Source: Adiantum capillus-veneris
Lineage: Eukaryota; Streptophyta; Polypodiopsida; Polypodiales; Pteridaceae
NCBI GenBank assembly: GCA_014529385.2
Contig: CM043946.1
Span: 22,436,577-22,500,576, forward strand
Length of the DNA stretch: 64,000 nt
Direction: 5' to 3'
Made by a program: the position numbers and the translations under genes
The notes under the pieces: generated by a model
What the model was told of the DNA's origin: nothing
The model's database searches: none
Seen by the model: only the letters and a program-made list of their open reading frames with translations
Shown here: one piece after another, positions 42,640 to 53,865 of the stretch
How positions within the stretch are numbered: the first letter of the stretch is position 1
How the letters are laid out: each line of letters starts with the position of its first letter

Positions 42640-45220
42640 GTAGCGAACACATATCCCCCTACACCGCATCCACTCTCGGCCGTCTTGAGAGTGCATCGGC
42701 TACTTGATTATGCTTGCTAGCAATGTGAGCAATATGAAAATGAAATTGCGAAAGGGAATTTGCCCACCTCATTTGTTTGTCGGAGAGCTTGGTCTACGCC
42801 ATGAAGTACTTAAGACTTTGGTGATCCGTCCACAGAATGAAAGGAGTACCCAATAAATAGTGCTTCCATGAGTCTAAGGCATTTAGACTCCTACGAGGAG
42901 TTCCTTTTCATATATGCCTAGAGTTGCTCAATAGGGTCGAGCCTTCGACTTTCATAGCCTATGGCGTGCCCTTCTTGGAGCAAGACAACTCCTAGGCAAT
43001 CACCACAAGCATCACATTGGACCTCAAATGGCTTTGAGAGATCCGGTAGTGTAAGCACAGATTGAGAGATAAGCTTTTCAAAAGCATTGTTCTCCTTGGC
43101 AGACCATGTATACCTAACGTTTTTCTTTGTTAGGTCATGTAATGGTCGTGCGATTTGTGAGAACTTTTCTATGAAGCATCTATAGTATGCACACATACCT
43201 ATGAAGCTTCTTAATTCATAAAGATCCCTGGTTTAGGCCATCCTTTTATTACCTCTAACTTTGATGGATCCATTTGGATGCCGTCTTGAGAGATAATGTG
43301 ACCTAAATAATGAATCTCTTGCAAGAAAATTTCACTTTTCCTTCGATTAACAAAAAGTTTATTCTCTCTTAGAACTTGAAATATTACCTGGAGGTGTTGC
43401 TTGTGTTCATCTAGTGAATTAGAGTAGATGATAATATCATCAAAGAACACTCCAATAAAGGTTCAGTGAGGCCTGAATAGCTTCTCCATCAAGCGGTTGA
43501 ATGTGGCTGGTGCATTGGTCAAGCCAAAAGGCATGACAATATATTCGTAAAGACCAAACGTAGTGCAAAATGCGGTCTTTACAATGTCTTGATCAACTAT
43601 CCTTATTTGATGATAGCCACTTTTTAGGTAAATCGTACTGAAGTAGGTGGACCCTTGTAGCTTATCAAATAGGTCTTCTACCCGTGGAACGGGAACCTAT
43701 TCTTGATAGTGATCCTATTTAGTGCTCCATAGTCGACACACATAAAATATGTGCCGTCTTTCTTTTGCACTAATAGCACAGGTGAGAAAAATGGAGCTGA
43801 GCTAGGCCAAACCATGCCCTTCTCAACTAACTCATGCACTTGCCGCATAATCTCCTCTTGTTGAGCTTGAGAAACTCTATAAGGAGGTTTATTAGGCGGT
43901 GAACTTCCTAGAAGAAGTTCAATTGCATGGTCATCATTGTTTAGAAGGTAGTTCACAAGGGATGTCGTCAATAAAGACATCTTGAAACCCCTTGAGAAAA
44001 TTGAATAACTCTAATTCCTTGTGATTGTTTATATTTTCTTTTGCTAAAGCATTGGGTTCATTTTGAGAATATTTAACAAAAATCATGCACGGAAATAGAG
44101 CTCTTTATTGACTTATTGAAAGCTTGCGTATGTACAATGGGTATGGTGTTACCCATTTCCTTAGCATCTATGCACATATCTTTTTCCATGAACCTAAAGT
44201 AGATTCTCCTTTCAGGGAATTTAACATTGGCAGCCATGAGATCAAACCATGGTGCCCCTAGGATTACATCCTCGTGCTTGAGATGAGAGATAAAGAAGTC
44301 CTCTTTGTCCACATAGCTTTGGACATGGAGCCTCAATTTCCCGATTAAGGGAGTGACTAAAGCTTCTTGCCCCTTGAAAGCACCATCTGCGGGTAGGACA
44401 TCTCCCATCTCGTAAGTTTGTATGGCTAGCTTGGTGGCCAACTCTGTGGATATGAAATTGTGAGTAGAACCATGTTCAAAGAGAATAAAAGCATCATGTT
44501 CTCTTACCTTTTCTCAAGCATAGCATAGAGGAGATCCTTTGTGGTGAGTTTCCTCCTCTTGGATTTCGACCAAGGTAGCTCTAGGAGTCTCATGGCGGGT
44601 GTTCTTTTGGGGACAAGCACGGTACGCATGCCCTTGCTCACCGCACTTGAAACATCAGTTATCCTTGCGATAATGCTCAAGCTCTTCAGGAGAGAGTTTT
44701 TTTTTGCCTTTGTAAACTCCCTTCTCCTTAGCTTTGTGGGAATTGCCCTTAGGAGACTTTTGGACATTGTCCTTCCCCTTAGGCTCATTGGAACCCTTGC
44801 TTAGAATTTCTCTTAGCCCCTATTTGGAAATTGATTTGAGAAGCCACCATAGTATGGTCTATAACCGCCGATATGGTGCATGGCCTTTGGGAGTTGACAT
44901 ACTCCGCCATTTCTTTAGTTAAGCCCGCACAAAATTGTTGTTTTTGCTCTCCAAAATCCATCTGTTTGAAGACAGTGGCTTTAAGATGTAAATCCCAAAA
45001 CTTGTCGACATATTTGTGAATGGATTCATAGGGAGAGAGCTTCAAGCTTCACCATTCGGTGAGTACTTTGTCTTTGGCATTGGTGGTCAAAACTCCTTCA
45101 AAATCGAAGCTCTTAAACCTTTCCATGTTCGTGGAGCTTCACCGTTGGCCCGTAGGCTAGACCACCATTGCCTGGAGGACTTTTGAAAGTGCATAGCTAC
45201 ATGGCGTAGCTTAGAGGACT
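42640..45220 (-). mobile_element. Ty3/Gypsy retrotransposon fragment (gag to RNase H), decayed
   Basis: Read from 45220 downwards: gag (RHVAMHFQKSSRQWWSSL, CAGLTKEMAEYVNSQRP), knuckle region, protease region with FEHGSTHNFIS (usual D-S-G replaced by E-H-G) and VILGAPWFDLMAANVKFP, RT ([80 protein letters not shown]) and RNase H ending NQVADALSRRPRVDA near 42690. Many stops and frame changes. Integrase and both LTRs are not identified. The upstream end is cut at 45220 by a CACTA-type terminus. Confidence 0.8.
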
Positions 45221-45410
45221 CACTACAAAAGGTACTTAATATTAGCGACACTCGCAGTGCGACGCTCAAATGTGAAAACCCACGGCGTCCCTATAGGCGT
45301 CACTATGGGCGTCGCTATACTTAGCGACGCCCATAGCAACGCCGACAAGGGTAAAAAATTAACCGAGAGCGTCCGAAAACTCAGATCTCAGATCTGAGTT
45401 TTTGGCGCGT
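45221..45410 (+). mobile_element. CACTA (En/Spm-like) transposon left terminus
   Basis: CACTACAAAAGG at 45221 is the canonical CACTA terminal sequence. It interrupts the Gypsy gag precisely: coding sequence is readable up to 45220 and stops there. Subterminal repeats of GCGACGC/GCGTCGC follow, including a 15-bp perfect palindrome CTATGGGCGTCGCTA / TAGCGACGCCCATAG with a 4-nt loop (45301-45337) and a second palindrome AAAACTCAGATCT/AGATCTGAGTTTT (45377-45404). The matching right end (TTTTGTAGTG) was not found, so the extent is unknown. Confidence 0.6.
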
Positions 45411-45419
45411 GCTCAAGCA

Positions 45420-45740
45420 AGAAAAGGTAACCCGCGCTCTCCCTCTCTCTCTCTCTTTCTTCTCCCCACACACACACACACAAACAAGGAGAGGAAGGAG
45501 ACCCAGGTATGCTCCTTCCCTCTCCTCACTCTCATGTTCCCTTCCCCTCTTTCTCTCTCCCTCACACACACACATACACACACACATTATGTTTTTGAGA
45601 GAGAGAGAGAGAGAGAGAGAGAGCACATGCATAAACAAAAAACGCACACACATGCATAAACAAAGAATGCATACACGCACATTGAGAGAGGAAAAGACAG
45701 AGAGAGAGAGAGAGAGAGATAAAACAAAGAGAGAGAGAGA
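45420..45740. repeat. Microsatellite cluster (CT, CA, GA)
   Basis: Interrupted CT, CA and GA tracts; longest is (GA)n at 45598-45623. Overlapping open frames here are repeat artefacts. Confidence 0.85.
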
Positions 45741-46180
45741 GAAGAAGAAGAAGAAGAAGACAGTCTTAACGTCAAAGGAAACTATCCCAAGAGACCTTAA
45801 AGATCTAGTCGATGAGGAGTTGAACTCAAGACCTATTATTCAAGAGGGAAATGGCATAATCAGTCTACCACACTTGGGTGATAGAAAGATTATACCATTT
45901 TCCTCCTTTTATTGGCGTGCACACACACCCACACACTCACACCCGAGAAGAAGAGAGTTTACTTTAACGTCGTAGGAAACTAATTTAAGAGACCTTAAAG
46001 ATCTAGCCGATGAGGAGTTGAACTCAAGACTTGTTATTCAAGAGGAAAATGGCATAACCAATCTATCACACTTGGGTGATAGAAAGGTTATACCATTTTC
46101 CTCTTTTTATTGGCACACACACACGAGAAGAAGAGAGTTTTAACGTCGTAGGAAACCATCCCAAGAGACGTTAAAGATTA
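45741..46180 (-). mobile_element. Array of three SINE family 2 copies
   Basis: Minus-strand copies at 45741-45900, 45945-46085 and a tail-only copy at 46124-46180. The two long copies have box A (GTGGTAGACTGATTATGCC; GTGATAGATTGGTTATGCC), box B (GAGTTCAACTCCTC), AAGGTCTCTT and TTCCTACGACGTTAAA, and each ends in a GAAGAAG (plus-strand) tail. Same family and opposite orientation to 12460-12597. CA tracts separate the copies. Confidence 0.75.
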
Positions 46181-46350
46181 GGTTAGATGTAGACTTACGT
46201 TAGATTAGATTTAGGTTTATTTAAGTTAGATTAGATTAGATTTAGGTTTATTTTTAGTTAGATTTACGTTAGATTAGATTTAGGTTTATTTTGAGTTTAA
46301 GATTAAATTAGATCTAGATTTATGTTCGATGGACTAGCTTTTTTTAGATT
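46181..46350. repeat. Degenerate TTAGATT/TTTAGGTTTA minisatellite
   Basis: Repeats of about 35-45 bp built of GTTAGATTAGATTTAGGTTTA, three to four degenerate copies. Superficially telomere-like but not TTTAGGG. Confidence 0.7.
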
Positions 46351-46621
46351 TAGAATAGATTTTAGTGCATTTCAATGAAGGTGCGCTCATGATGGTAAGC
46401 ATTCTATGAAAAACACTTGCTCATATGAAAAACACTAAAAAAGACTCCGTTTTCATACATGAGAAAATTTCCTGCGCTCACAGCCTCGACAGTCCATGCG
46501 GACCAGCAATTCCACCTGCATGTTCGACTGCTGCTACCATACAATAAGCCGTCATGATCAGCCAATGGAAGAGAAAATTGAGCCTACACAGAAATTAGTG
46601 ATGCAAGATGACGATTCCAAG

Positions 46622-46623
<2 letters not shown>

Positions 46624-46719
<96 letters not shown>
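46624..46719. repeat. Compound microsatellite (CT)n(CA)n
   Basis: About 27 CT units followed by about 20 CA units. Confidence 0.95.
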
Positions 46720-46720
<1 letters not shown>

Positions 46721-47056
46721 ACAGCCCGTCAAATCTAGAGTAAGAATTAAGTGCTTTGAGCAGGCATCAGCTACATTGCAAGAATGGCGTACCTCCATGC
46801 TACAGACAAAGATCTACTGTGAAAAGATGTTAAGATGCTGTGAAATGCTACAACTAGAGAAGAGGCAAAGGGGTTTTGTCCACTACATGCACTATCATGT
46901 AGACGTGGGTGTGTAGATTTCTTGTACCCACAAATATAAGCATTGACCAATAAAGACGAGATTATAACCCGGTGGTTCTGATCTCTGTGCACCTCTAGAC
47001 CGATGTGTGCGGGGATTGGACATGACTAGAGAATGTGAGGTAGTTTACAGTATAAA

Positions 47057-47085
<29 letters not shown>
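46720..47085. other. Spacer within the insertion in Copia A
   Basis: Unrecognised sequence ending in a (GA)n tract (47059-47087) that abuts the resumption of Copia A coding sequence. Confidence 0.4.
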
Positions 47086-47091
<6 letters not shown>

Positions 47092-48462
47092 GTGAGACCG
47101 ATCGCCATAAGGCTCGACTTGTTGCAAAGGGTTATGCACAACAAAAAGGCATAGATTATTAAGAAAATTTTGCTCCCACTTGTCATATGACTAATGTGCA
47201 TTTTCTATGTGCATTGGCAGCTCATTTTGGTTGTGATGTACATCAATCAGACATTGTTACTGCTTTCTTGAATGGTGACATATTTGAGGAAGTTTATGTA
47301 ACACAACCTCGCGGTTTTGTCAAGAAAGGACAAGAGGACAAAGTGTGCAGATGTAAGAATGATTTGTATAGGTTGAAGCAATCTCCTCGTGCTTGGTATG
47401 AGAAAGCTGACACTCATTTGGTCAAACAAGGCTTTCGTAATAGTCCAACAAAAAGCACATTGTATGTAAAGCGTGAGGGTGATGTACTTCTCATTGTGGT
47501 TCTTTATGTTGATGATTTGCTGATCATTGGACCAAATGAGAGACATATTGCTGAAGTTAAGGCTGATTTGAATGCTACTTTCAAGAGGAAAGATTTGGGG
47601 CTGTTGCATCATTACTTGGGAATACAGTTTAATCAGTGTGATGGTGGTATTGCCTTGTGTCAAAAAAGTTACATAGAGACATTGCTATGTAAGTTTGGAC
47701 TTGAGGATTGCAAACCTATTGCCACTCCCATGGACACAAGTTTGAAATTGAGTCTTCATGATGCTGGTGATCCTGCAGATGTCACTCTTTACCAAACTGC
47801 TATTGGATGCCTCATTTATGTATGCAAACACGAGGCCGGATCTTCAATTTGCAGTCTCACAGGTCAGCACATTTATGCATAGCCCAGGGTCTAAGCATTG
47901 GCAGGCTGTCAAGAGGATTTTCCGCTACCTTAGTGGCACTTTACATCTTGGCTTGTTTTATCCCAAGGGGGGATCATTGCCGCCAGACTTACATGCTTTT
48001 TCGGACTCAGATTGGGCTGGTTGTTTTGACACGCGAGTTCCAACAAGTGGTTTTTGTTTCATGCTTGGCAATTCATGTATATCATTGTTGAGCAAGAAGC
48101 AACCTACGATAGCCACTTCTAGTTGTGAGGTTGAGTACAGGGCAGTCTTCACAGCTACGGTTGAGTGTGTATGGCTCAGACGCCTTATGGATGATTTGGG
48201 TGTTGCATAGGACTCTGCCAACACTATCTACACTGACAATCAAAGCGCATTGGCAATTGTGAGGAACCCAGTTTTTCATGCTCGCACAAAGCACATTGAG
48301 GTGCATTACCACTATGTCAGGGAGAGGCTCTCAGTAGGAGAGATCAGCTTGACTTATGTGCCAACAAAGGACAACCTTGTAGATCTTTTCACAGAGGCAT
48401 TGTCTCGTGAGAAGCTCGAAGCTTTCCGCAAAGCTTTGGACTTACTCCCCTTTGTGGACTGA
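47086..48462 (+). pseudogene. Copia A reverse transcriptase-RNase H, broken
   Basis: RT reads HKARLVAKGYAQQKGIDY, a stop, DVHQSDIVTAFLNGDIFEEV, LKQSPRAWYEK, VLYVDDLLIIG (YVDD catalytic motif) and LLHHYLGIQF. A frame change near 47825 leads to RNase H: FSDSDWAGC (Asp), SCEVEYRA (Glu), a TAG near 48208, YTDNQSALAIV and ARTKHIEVHYHYVRERL, ending LLPFVD-stop at 48460-48462. Compared with Copia B, about 135 residues between integrase and RT are missing at the left edge. Confidence 0.85.
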
Positions 48463-48538
48463 TCATGTCCTCAGGGCATGGCACTTCCCTTTACTCATGT
48501 GCCAGCTCTCGTTCACCGCATCACTCCAGGGGGGATTT

Positions 48539-48688
48539 TGTAACCATATACATGTGGTAGTGACGTGTGTGAACACACTAGGACCGCCGGGGCATTTTTT
48601 CCCTCTTTAGGAGGTGTTTTCCCCCGTGCATTGTATATACGCCCATCACTCTAGGGCTAACTATCTTTTCATTGCACACTAAGTAATT
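48539..48688 (+). repeat. 3' LTR of Copia A, left part
   Basis: Begins TGTAACCATATACATGTGG after the polypurine tract and is interrupted at 48688; the remainder is 53784-53860. Confidence 0.9.
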
Positions 48689-48846
48689 TGTTGGAATTAG
48701 GGTTGCAGAGAAACACACACAGCTTGGAGAAGATGAAGGAAGCTCAAGGCACACAATAGAGAGTGTGTTACTTAGTGTGCAAATGGAAAGATAGATAGCC
48801 CTAGAGTGATGGGAGTAAAGGGTAGTGCCATGCCTTGAGGACATGA

Positions 48847-50626
48847 TCAGTCCACAAAGGGGAGTAAGCCCAAAGCTTTGCGGAAAGCTTCAAGCTTCTC
48901 ACGAGACAATGCCTTTGTGAAAAGATCTGCAAGGTTGTCCTGTGTTGGCACATACGCCAAGCTGATCTCTCCTACTGAGAGACTCTCCCTGACATTGTGG
49001 TAATGCACCTCAATGTGCTTTGTGCGAGCATGAAAAATTGGGTTCCTCGCAACTACCAATGCGCTCTGACTGTCAGTGTAGATAGTGTTGGCAGTGTCCT
49101 GTCCAACACCCAAATCAGCCATAAGGCATCTGAGCCATACACACTCAACCGTAGCTGTGAAGACTGCCCTGTACTCAGCCTCACAACTCGAAGTGGCGAG
49201 AGTAGGTTGCTTCTTGCTCAACCATGATATACATGAACTGCCAAGCATGAAACAAAAACCACTCGTGGACACTCGCGTGTCAAAACAACCAGCCCAATCT
49301 GAGTCCGAAAAAGCATGTAAGTCTGGTGGCAATGATCCCCCCTTGGGATAAAACAAGCCAAGATGTAAAGTTCCACTAAGGTAGTGGAAAATCCTCTTGA
49401 CAGCCTACCAATGCTTAGACCCTGGGCTATGCATAAATCTGCTGACTTGTGAGACTGCAAACTGAATATCGGGCCTCGTGTTGCATACATAAATGAGGCA
49501 GCCAACAACAGTTTGGTAAAGAGTGACATCAGCACGATCGCCAGCATCATGTAGACTCAACTTCAAACCTGTTTCCATGGGAGTGGCAATAGGTTTGCAA
49601 TCCTCAAGTCCAAACTTACATAGCAATGTCTCTATGTAACTTTTCTGACACAAGGCAATACCACCATCACACTGATTAAACTGTATACCCAAGTAATGAT
49701 GCAACAGCCCCAAATCTTTCCTCTTGAAAGTAGCATTCAAATCAGCCTTAACTTCAGCAATATGTCTCTCATTTGGTCCAATGATCAGCAAATCATCAAC
49801 ATAAAGAACCACAATGAGAAGTACATCACCCTCACGCTTTACATACAATGTGCTTTCTGTTGGACTATTACGAAAGCCTCGTTTAACCAAATGAGTGTCA
49901 GCTTTCTCATACCAAGCACAAGGAGATTGCTTCAACCCATACAAAGCCTTCTTACATCTGCACACTTTGTTCTCTTGTCCTTTTATGACAAAACCGCTAG
50001 GCTGCGTTACATAAACTTCCTCAAATATGTCACCATTCAAGAAAGCAGTAACAATGTCTGATTGATGTACATCCCAACCAAAATGAGCTGCCAATGCACA
50101 TAGAAAACGTACAGTAGTCATACGACAAGTGGGAGCAAAAGTCTCTTCATAATCTATGCCTTTTTGCTGTGCATAACCTTTTGCAACAAGTCGAGCCTTA
50201 TGGCAATCGATCTCACCATCCGACTTGTGTTTCAACTTGTAAACCCATTTCGTACCAATGGCCTTTTTGCCAGGAGGCAAATCACATAAAGTCCATGTGT
50301 CATTTTCTAACAAGTGCATCATATTCTGATTGCATGGCAGCCATCCAATTTTTTGAATTCTGTGCTTCATCAAAAGACAGAGGCTCCTCAACATCATGTA
50401 AGCTAGACACACCCAAAGCATAACAATCTGATCTATAAGATGCATGGCGACAGCCTGAACGAGTACGACTAGACAAAGGTGCATCCAATTTACTGTCATG
50501 CAAAGTGTGCACCATCCATTTTGGCATAAACCTAGCCTGCTCATTTTCAGCCCTTTCTTCATTAAGTACATCATGTACATCTGCATCAATAATAGGCTGA
50601 TCTAAAACATTTTCAGAAACCCCCAT
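48847..50626 (-). pseudogene. Copia B reverse transcriptase-RNase H, frameshifted
   Basis: Linker frame 50626-50300 (DVEEPLSFDEAQNSKNWMAA), then RT in 50589-49405 (GTKWVYKLKHKSDGEIDCHK, DVHQSDIVTAFLNGDIFEEV, LYVDDLLIIG, VCNTRPDIQFAVSQVSRFMH), a break near 49405 and RNase H in 49356-48847 (FSDSDWAGC, SCEAEYRA, YTDSQSALVVARNP). Only two frame breaks separate linker, RT and RNase H, so this copy is better preserved than Copia A. Confidence 0.85.
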
Positions 50627-50641
50627 AGGCTGTACATTTGC

Positions 50642-51778
50642 CTAATTGGAACTTACATTCGTATTTCCACCACTGAAAAGAGGCAAAAAAGTGTCATAAA
50701 TGTCCTGTGAGCTTACATTACTGTCTCTAGTACATGACAGCAAGGGCTGAACAGAATCTTCCACAAACACTACATCCCGAGAAACCAGAATACGTTTTGT
50801 TTGCGGATGATACAACCTGTAACCTTTGCTTTCAGCACTATAACCAACAAAAATACATTTGACAGCCTTATCATCCAATTTTCTGCGCTGCACTTGTGGC
50901 ACCAAAGCATATGCCAGACAGCCAAAAACACGCATGTGCTCAATAGAAGGCTTTCTATCATGCCATGCTTCATATGGAGTAATAGACTGCAAAGCTTTCG
51001 TAGGACACCTGTTAAGTACATAAGTGGCACACATGATGGCCTCAAGCCAAAAAGAATGCGGCAACGCTTGACTTGTGACCATACATCGTGCCATCTCCGT
51101 CAGTGACCTGTTTTTCCTCTCAGCAACACCATTTTGCTGAGGTGTATAAGGCACTGTACATTGGTGTTTTATCCCACGACTAGCCAGAAATGCATTAAAT
51201 TCATGAGACATATACTCCCCCCCTCGATCGCAACGGAGGGTGCCCATAGTAGATTTCGAGACATTTTCAGCCATAGCCAGAAATTGTTTGAAGCACATAA
51301 AAACTTCGGACTTCGCTTTAAGTGGAAATACCCATGTATGCCTGGAGTAATCATCAATGAAAGTCACGAAGTACAGGTAATTGCCCAAGGACGGAGTTTG
51401 CATGGGCCCACAAACATCACTATGCACAAGCTGCAACCTGCATGTGGCCCGAACTGAACCATCCTTTGGAAACTTAGAACGCTGCATTTTACCCAAAATA
51501 CAGCCTTCACAAACATATTTGACAGGTGCTTCAAGAGGTGGCAAAGAAGCAACCATATCAGATTTCTGTAAACGCAGCAAACTGGCAAAATTCAGATGAC
51601 CAAAACGTGCATGCCAAAGTTTTGCATCTGAAATAGCCCTTGAATCGGCAACTTCATTTGCAAAATTTTGTCCACACTTGTCATACAAAGTGAGCTTATA
51701 CAGCCCACGGCACAAAAGCCCAGATACAACAATTTCATCACCAAAACTAAGATCATGAATTGTACATCTGTCATCCAC
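50642..51778 (-). pseudogene. Copia B pre-integrase and integrase (open, catalytic residues intact)
   Basis: About 378 codons without a stop: LWHARFGHLNFASL and CEGCILGK (HHCC), TFIDDYSRHTWVF (Asp), RCDRGGEYMSHEF (Asp), GVAERKNRSLTEMARC (Glu), FGCLAYALVP and FVGYSAESKGYRLY. Ends at a stop near 50642 before RT. The integrase core looks intact but the polyprotein is broken on both sides. Confidence 0.85.
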
Positions 51779-51786
51779 AAATTTGA

Positions 51787-53126
51787 CTACAAGTCCAAGT
51801 CAAGTGCGGATACAGACAAGAGATTCTTCTTGATCCCAGGTACATAAAGTGCATCAACAAGTGTGAAGGAACTGCCATTTGCAGCAGTAAGCACAATCTT
51901 TCCAACTCCCTGAACCGGATAAGAGGCATTGTTGGCACAAGTGATAGAATTCCCATGAGGGATAGACTCGAGAGAGGTAAACAATTCACGATGTGAGGTA
52001 ATGTGCTTTGTAGCACCACCGTCGAAATACCACACATGTGAATCTGCAGCAACTGACAAGCATGCATTATGGACAGCAGGATTGTAAGTGCACTCTGCGC
52101 TAAAAGCCCATTCTGCATCAACATCAGCATTACAGTCTCCTTTCACAGAAGACTCAACAATGGCTGCATTTGTAGTGGAACCAGCATTTGCAGTGGAACC
52201 ACCCTCTTTCTTCTTAGCCTGTTTGGCCTTCAACTTAGGACACGAGTTGATCAAGTGATCATTAGCTTTACAATAATGGCAACGCATCTTCTTTTTGCCC
52301 TTATCACCAGAATTGCCCGACGAATTGCTGCCAGCAGAAGCATTAGGAATAGATTTTTTTCCACTCGCAGCAGAACCATAAGAAGTGGCTGCATTACTCT
52401 TACCACCCTTTCTTTGAGAAGCAATAAAAGCCTGTTCAACTGCACGCTGCCTAGTCCTGTTTTTTCTAGAAAGTGACTCTTGCAACAGCAATGTGCATAA
52501 TGCATCAAACTTGACAACTTCATGATTTCCTTGGGTCATCAGTCTCCAAGTACTAGCAAAAGTCTAGTAGGAAGCTGGTAAGGCATCAAGAACAGTCTGC
52601 ACAAGGGAACTGTCTGAAATGATTTCACCTACAGAAATAAGTTGCTCATTGATATCCTTGACACTAGCAAGGAAAGTGTCCATATCATCTTCCTCATGCA
52701 TAATCTTCGACTCCAGCTCTTTACGCAGCAAAGCAATTTTAGCCTCATTGCGGCTTGCATAAAGACCTGCTAGAATATCCCAAGCCTGTTTTGTAGATTT
52801 TGCTGAACGGATGTGAGGATCAATGGTGCGCTTCACAGACAACGCAATCAATGCATGAGCCTGCGCATCCTTAACAACCCAACGAGCTTGTTTTGCCGTG
52901 GGCAAAACAACTCTAACAGCTGCAATCCTTGCAACAAGACCTGCAACATCTCAACATCGCCTACATCCTCAGAACTAGGACGTACAACAATGCCCTGCAC
53001 AATGTTCTATACACTCTTTGACACAAGAACATGTTGCATCATATAAGCCCACATAGGGTAGTTGTCCCCATCCAACCTGTCCTCAGCAAACATCTTGAAC
53101 ACATTTGTGTTGTTGTTGTCAGCCAT
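51787..53126 (-). pseudogene. Copia B gag-protease, broken
   Basis: ATG at 53126 opens a gag like that of Copia A (LDGDNYPMWAYMMQHVLVSK). There is a frame change between 53040 and 52905 and a TAG near 52566. From 52539 an open frame carries the knuckle CHYCKANDHLINSC (complete CX2CX4HX4C) and the protease segment WYFDGGATKHITS, in which the Ser of the usual D-S/T-G triad is Gly. The frame breaks near 51787 before the pre-integrase region. Confidence 0.8.
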
Positions 53127-53548
53127 GGTAAATGCTGCACCTGATGTGAAAACTACCCGAAAATAGGAGAAACGGAGCGGGAACAACCTGTGCTATATAG
53201 CACAAACCGTAGAAGACTATAAGGCACCTGTTATGCAGTACTGCCTATAGTGGAAACCTGTTATGCAGTACTGCCTATAGTGGAAACGGAGCGGGAACAA
53301 CCTGTGCTATATAGCACAAACCGTAGAAGACTATAAGGCACCTGTTATGCAGTACTGCCTATAGTGGAAACGGAGGCCGAAATGGGCCCAAATCAAAATT
53401 CTGAGCAGACCCAACTCTTCGAGCTTTCCCAAAATATTTGTCGACCTGCGAACGCTTGCCAAAGCTCACTGAAATCGGAGAAAGTTAGCAGGCGTGTGCT
53501 GGAGCAGCTGCGACTAAGCCCGGGAGGACGTGACTTGCTCTAATACCA

Positions 53549-53778
53549 ATTGTTGGAATTAGGGTTGCAGAGAAACACACACAGCTTGGAGAAGACGAAG
53601 GAAGCTCAAGGCACACAATAGAGAGTGTGTTACTTAGTGTGCAAATGGAAAGATAGATAGCCCTAGAGTGATGGGCGTATATACAATGCACAGGGGAAAA
53701 AACCTCCTAAAGCGGGAAAAAATGCCCCGGCGGTCCTAGTGTGTTCACACACATCACTACCAGATGTATATGGTAACA
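53549..53778 (-). repeat. 5' LTR of Copia B (complete)
   Basis: About 230 bp, plus-strand ends TGTTGGAATTAGGG and ATGGTAACA; directly adjoined by the primer-binding site, reverse of ACCAATTG-type string at about 53536-53549 (ATACCAAT). Confidence 0.85.
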
Positions 53779-53783
53779 TAATA

Positions 53784-53860
53784 CACTCTCCGTTGTGTGC
53801 CTTGAGCTTCCTTCGTCTTCTCCAAGCTGTGTGTGTTTTCCTGCAACCCTAATTCCAACA
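53784..53860 (+). repeat. 3' LTR of Copia A, right part
   Basis: CACTCTCCGTTGTGTGCC to CCTAATTCCAACA; continues the LTR broken at 48688 and is followed by the TTGTA target duplication. Confidence 0.9.
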
Positions 53861-53865
53861 TTGTA

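Larger units (their letters stand above)
48689..53778 (-). mobile_element. Copia element B, same family, inserted in the 3' LTR of Copia A
   Basis: In minus orientation: 5' LTR 53778-53549, gag, protease, integrase, RT, RNase H (stop at 48847), and a shortened 3' LTR 48689-48810. Flanking host bases TAATT (48684-48688) and TAATA (53779-53783) fit a 5-bp duplication with one substitution, and the Copia A LTR reads continuously across. The 3' LTR has lost its first ~110 bp together with the polypurine tract: the string GATGGG at 48811 joins directly to the sequence just after the RNase H stop. Confidence 0.9.
38052..53860 (+). mobile_element. Ty1/Copia element A, with two nested insertions, target duplication TTGTA
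   Basis: 5' LTR 38052-38262, primer-binding site ATTGGTATCAGAG at 38263, gag, protease and integrase to about 41010. About 6 kb of foreign DNA (41012-47085) follows, then RT and RNase H (47086-48462), a polypurine tract AGGGGGGATTTT, and the 3' LTR from 48539. The 3' LTR is split at 48688 by Copia B and resumes at 53784-53860. Perfect 5-bp repeats TTGTA (38047-38051, 53861-53865) prove that the outer ends belong to one insertion. Confidence 0.9.

Noticed and set aside
46181-46350. Interstitial telomere
   Set aside because: No run of TTTAGGG; only loosely similar units.
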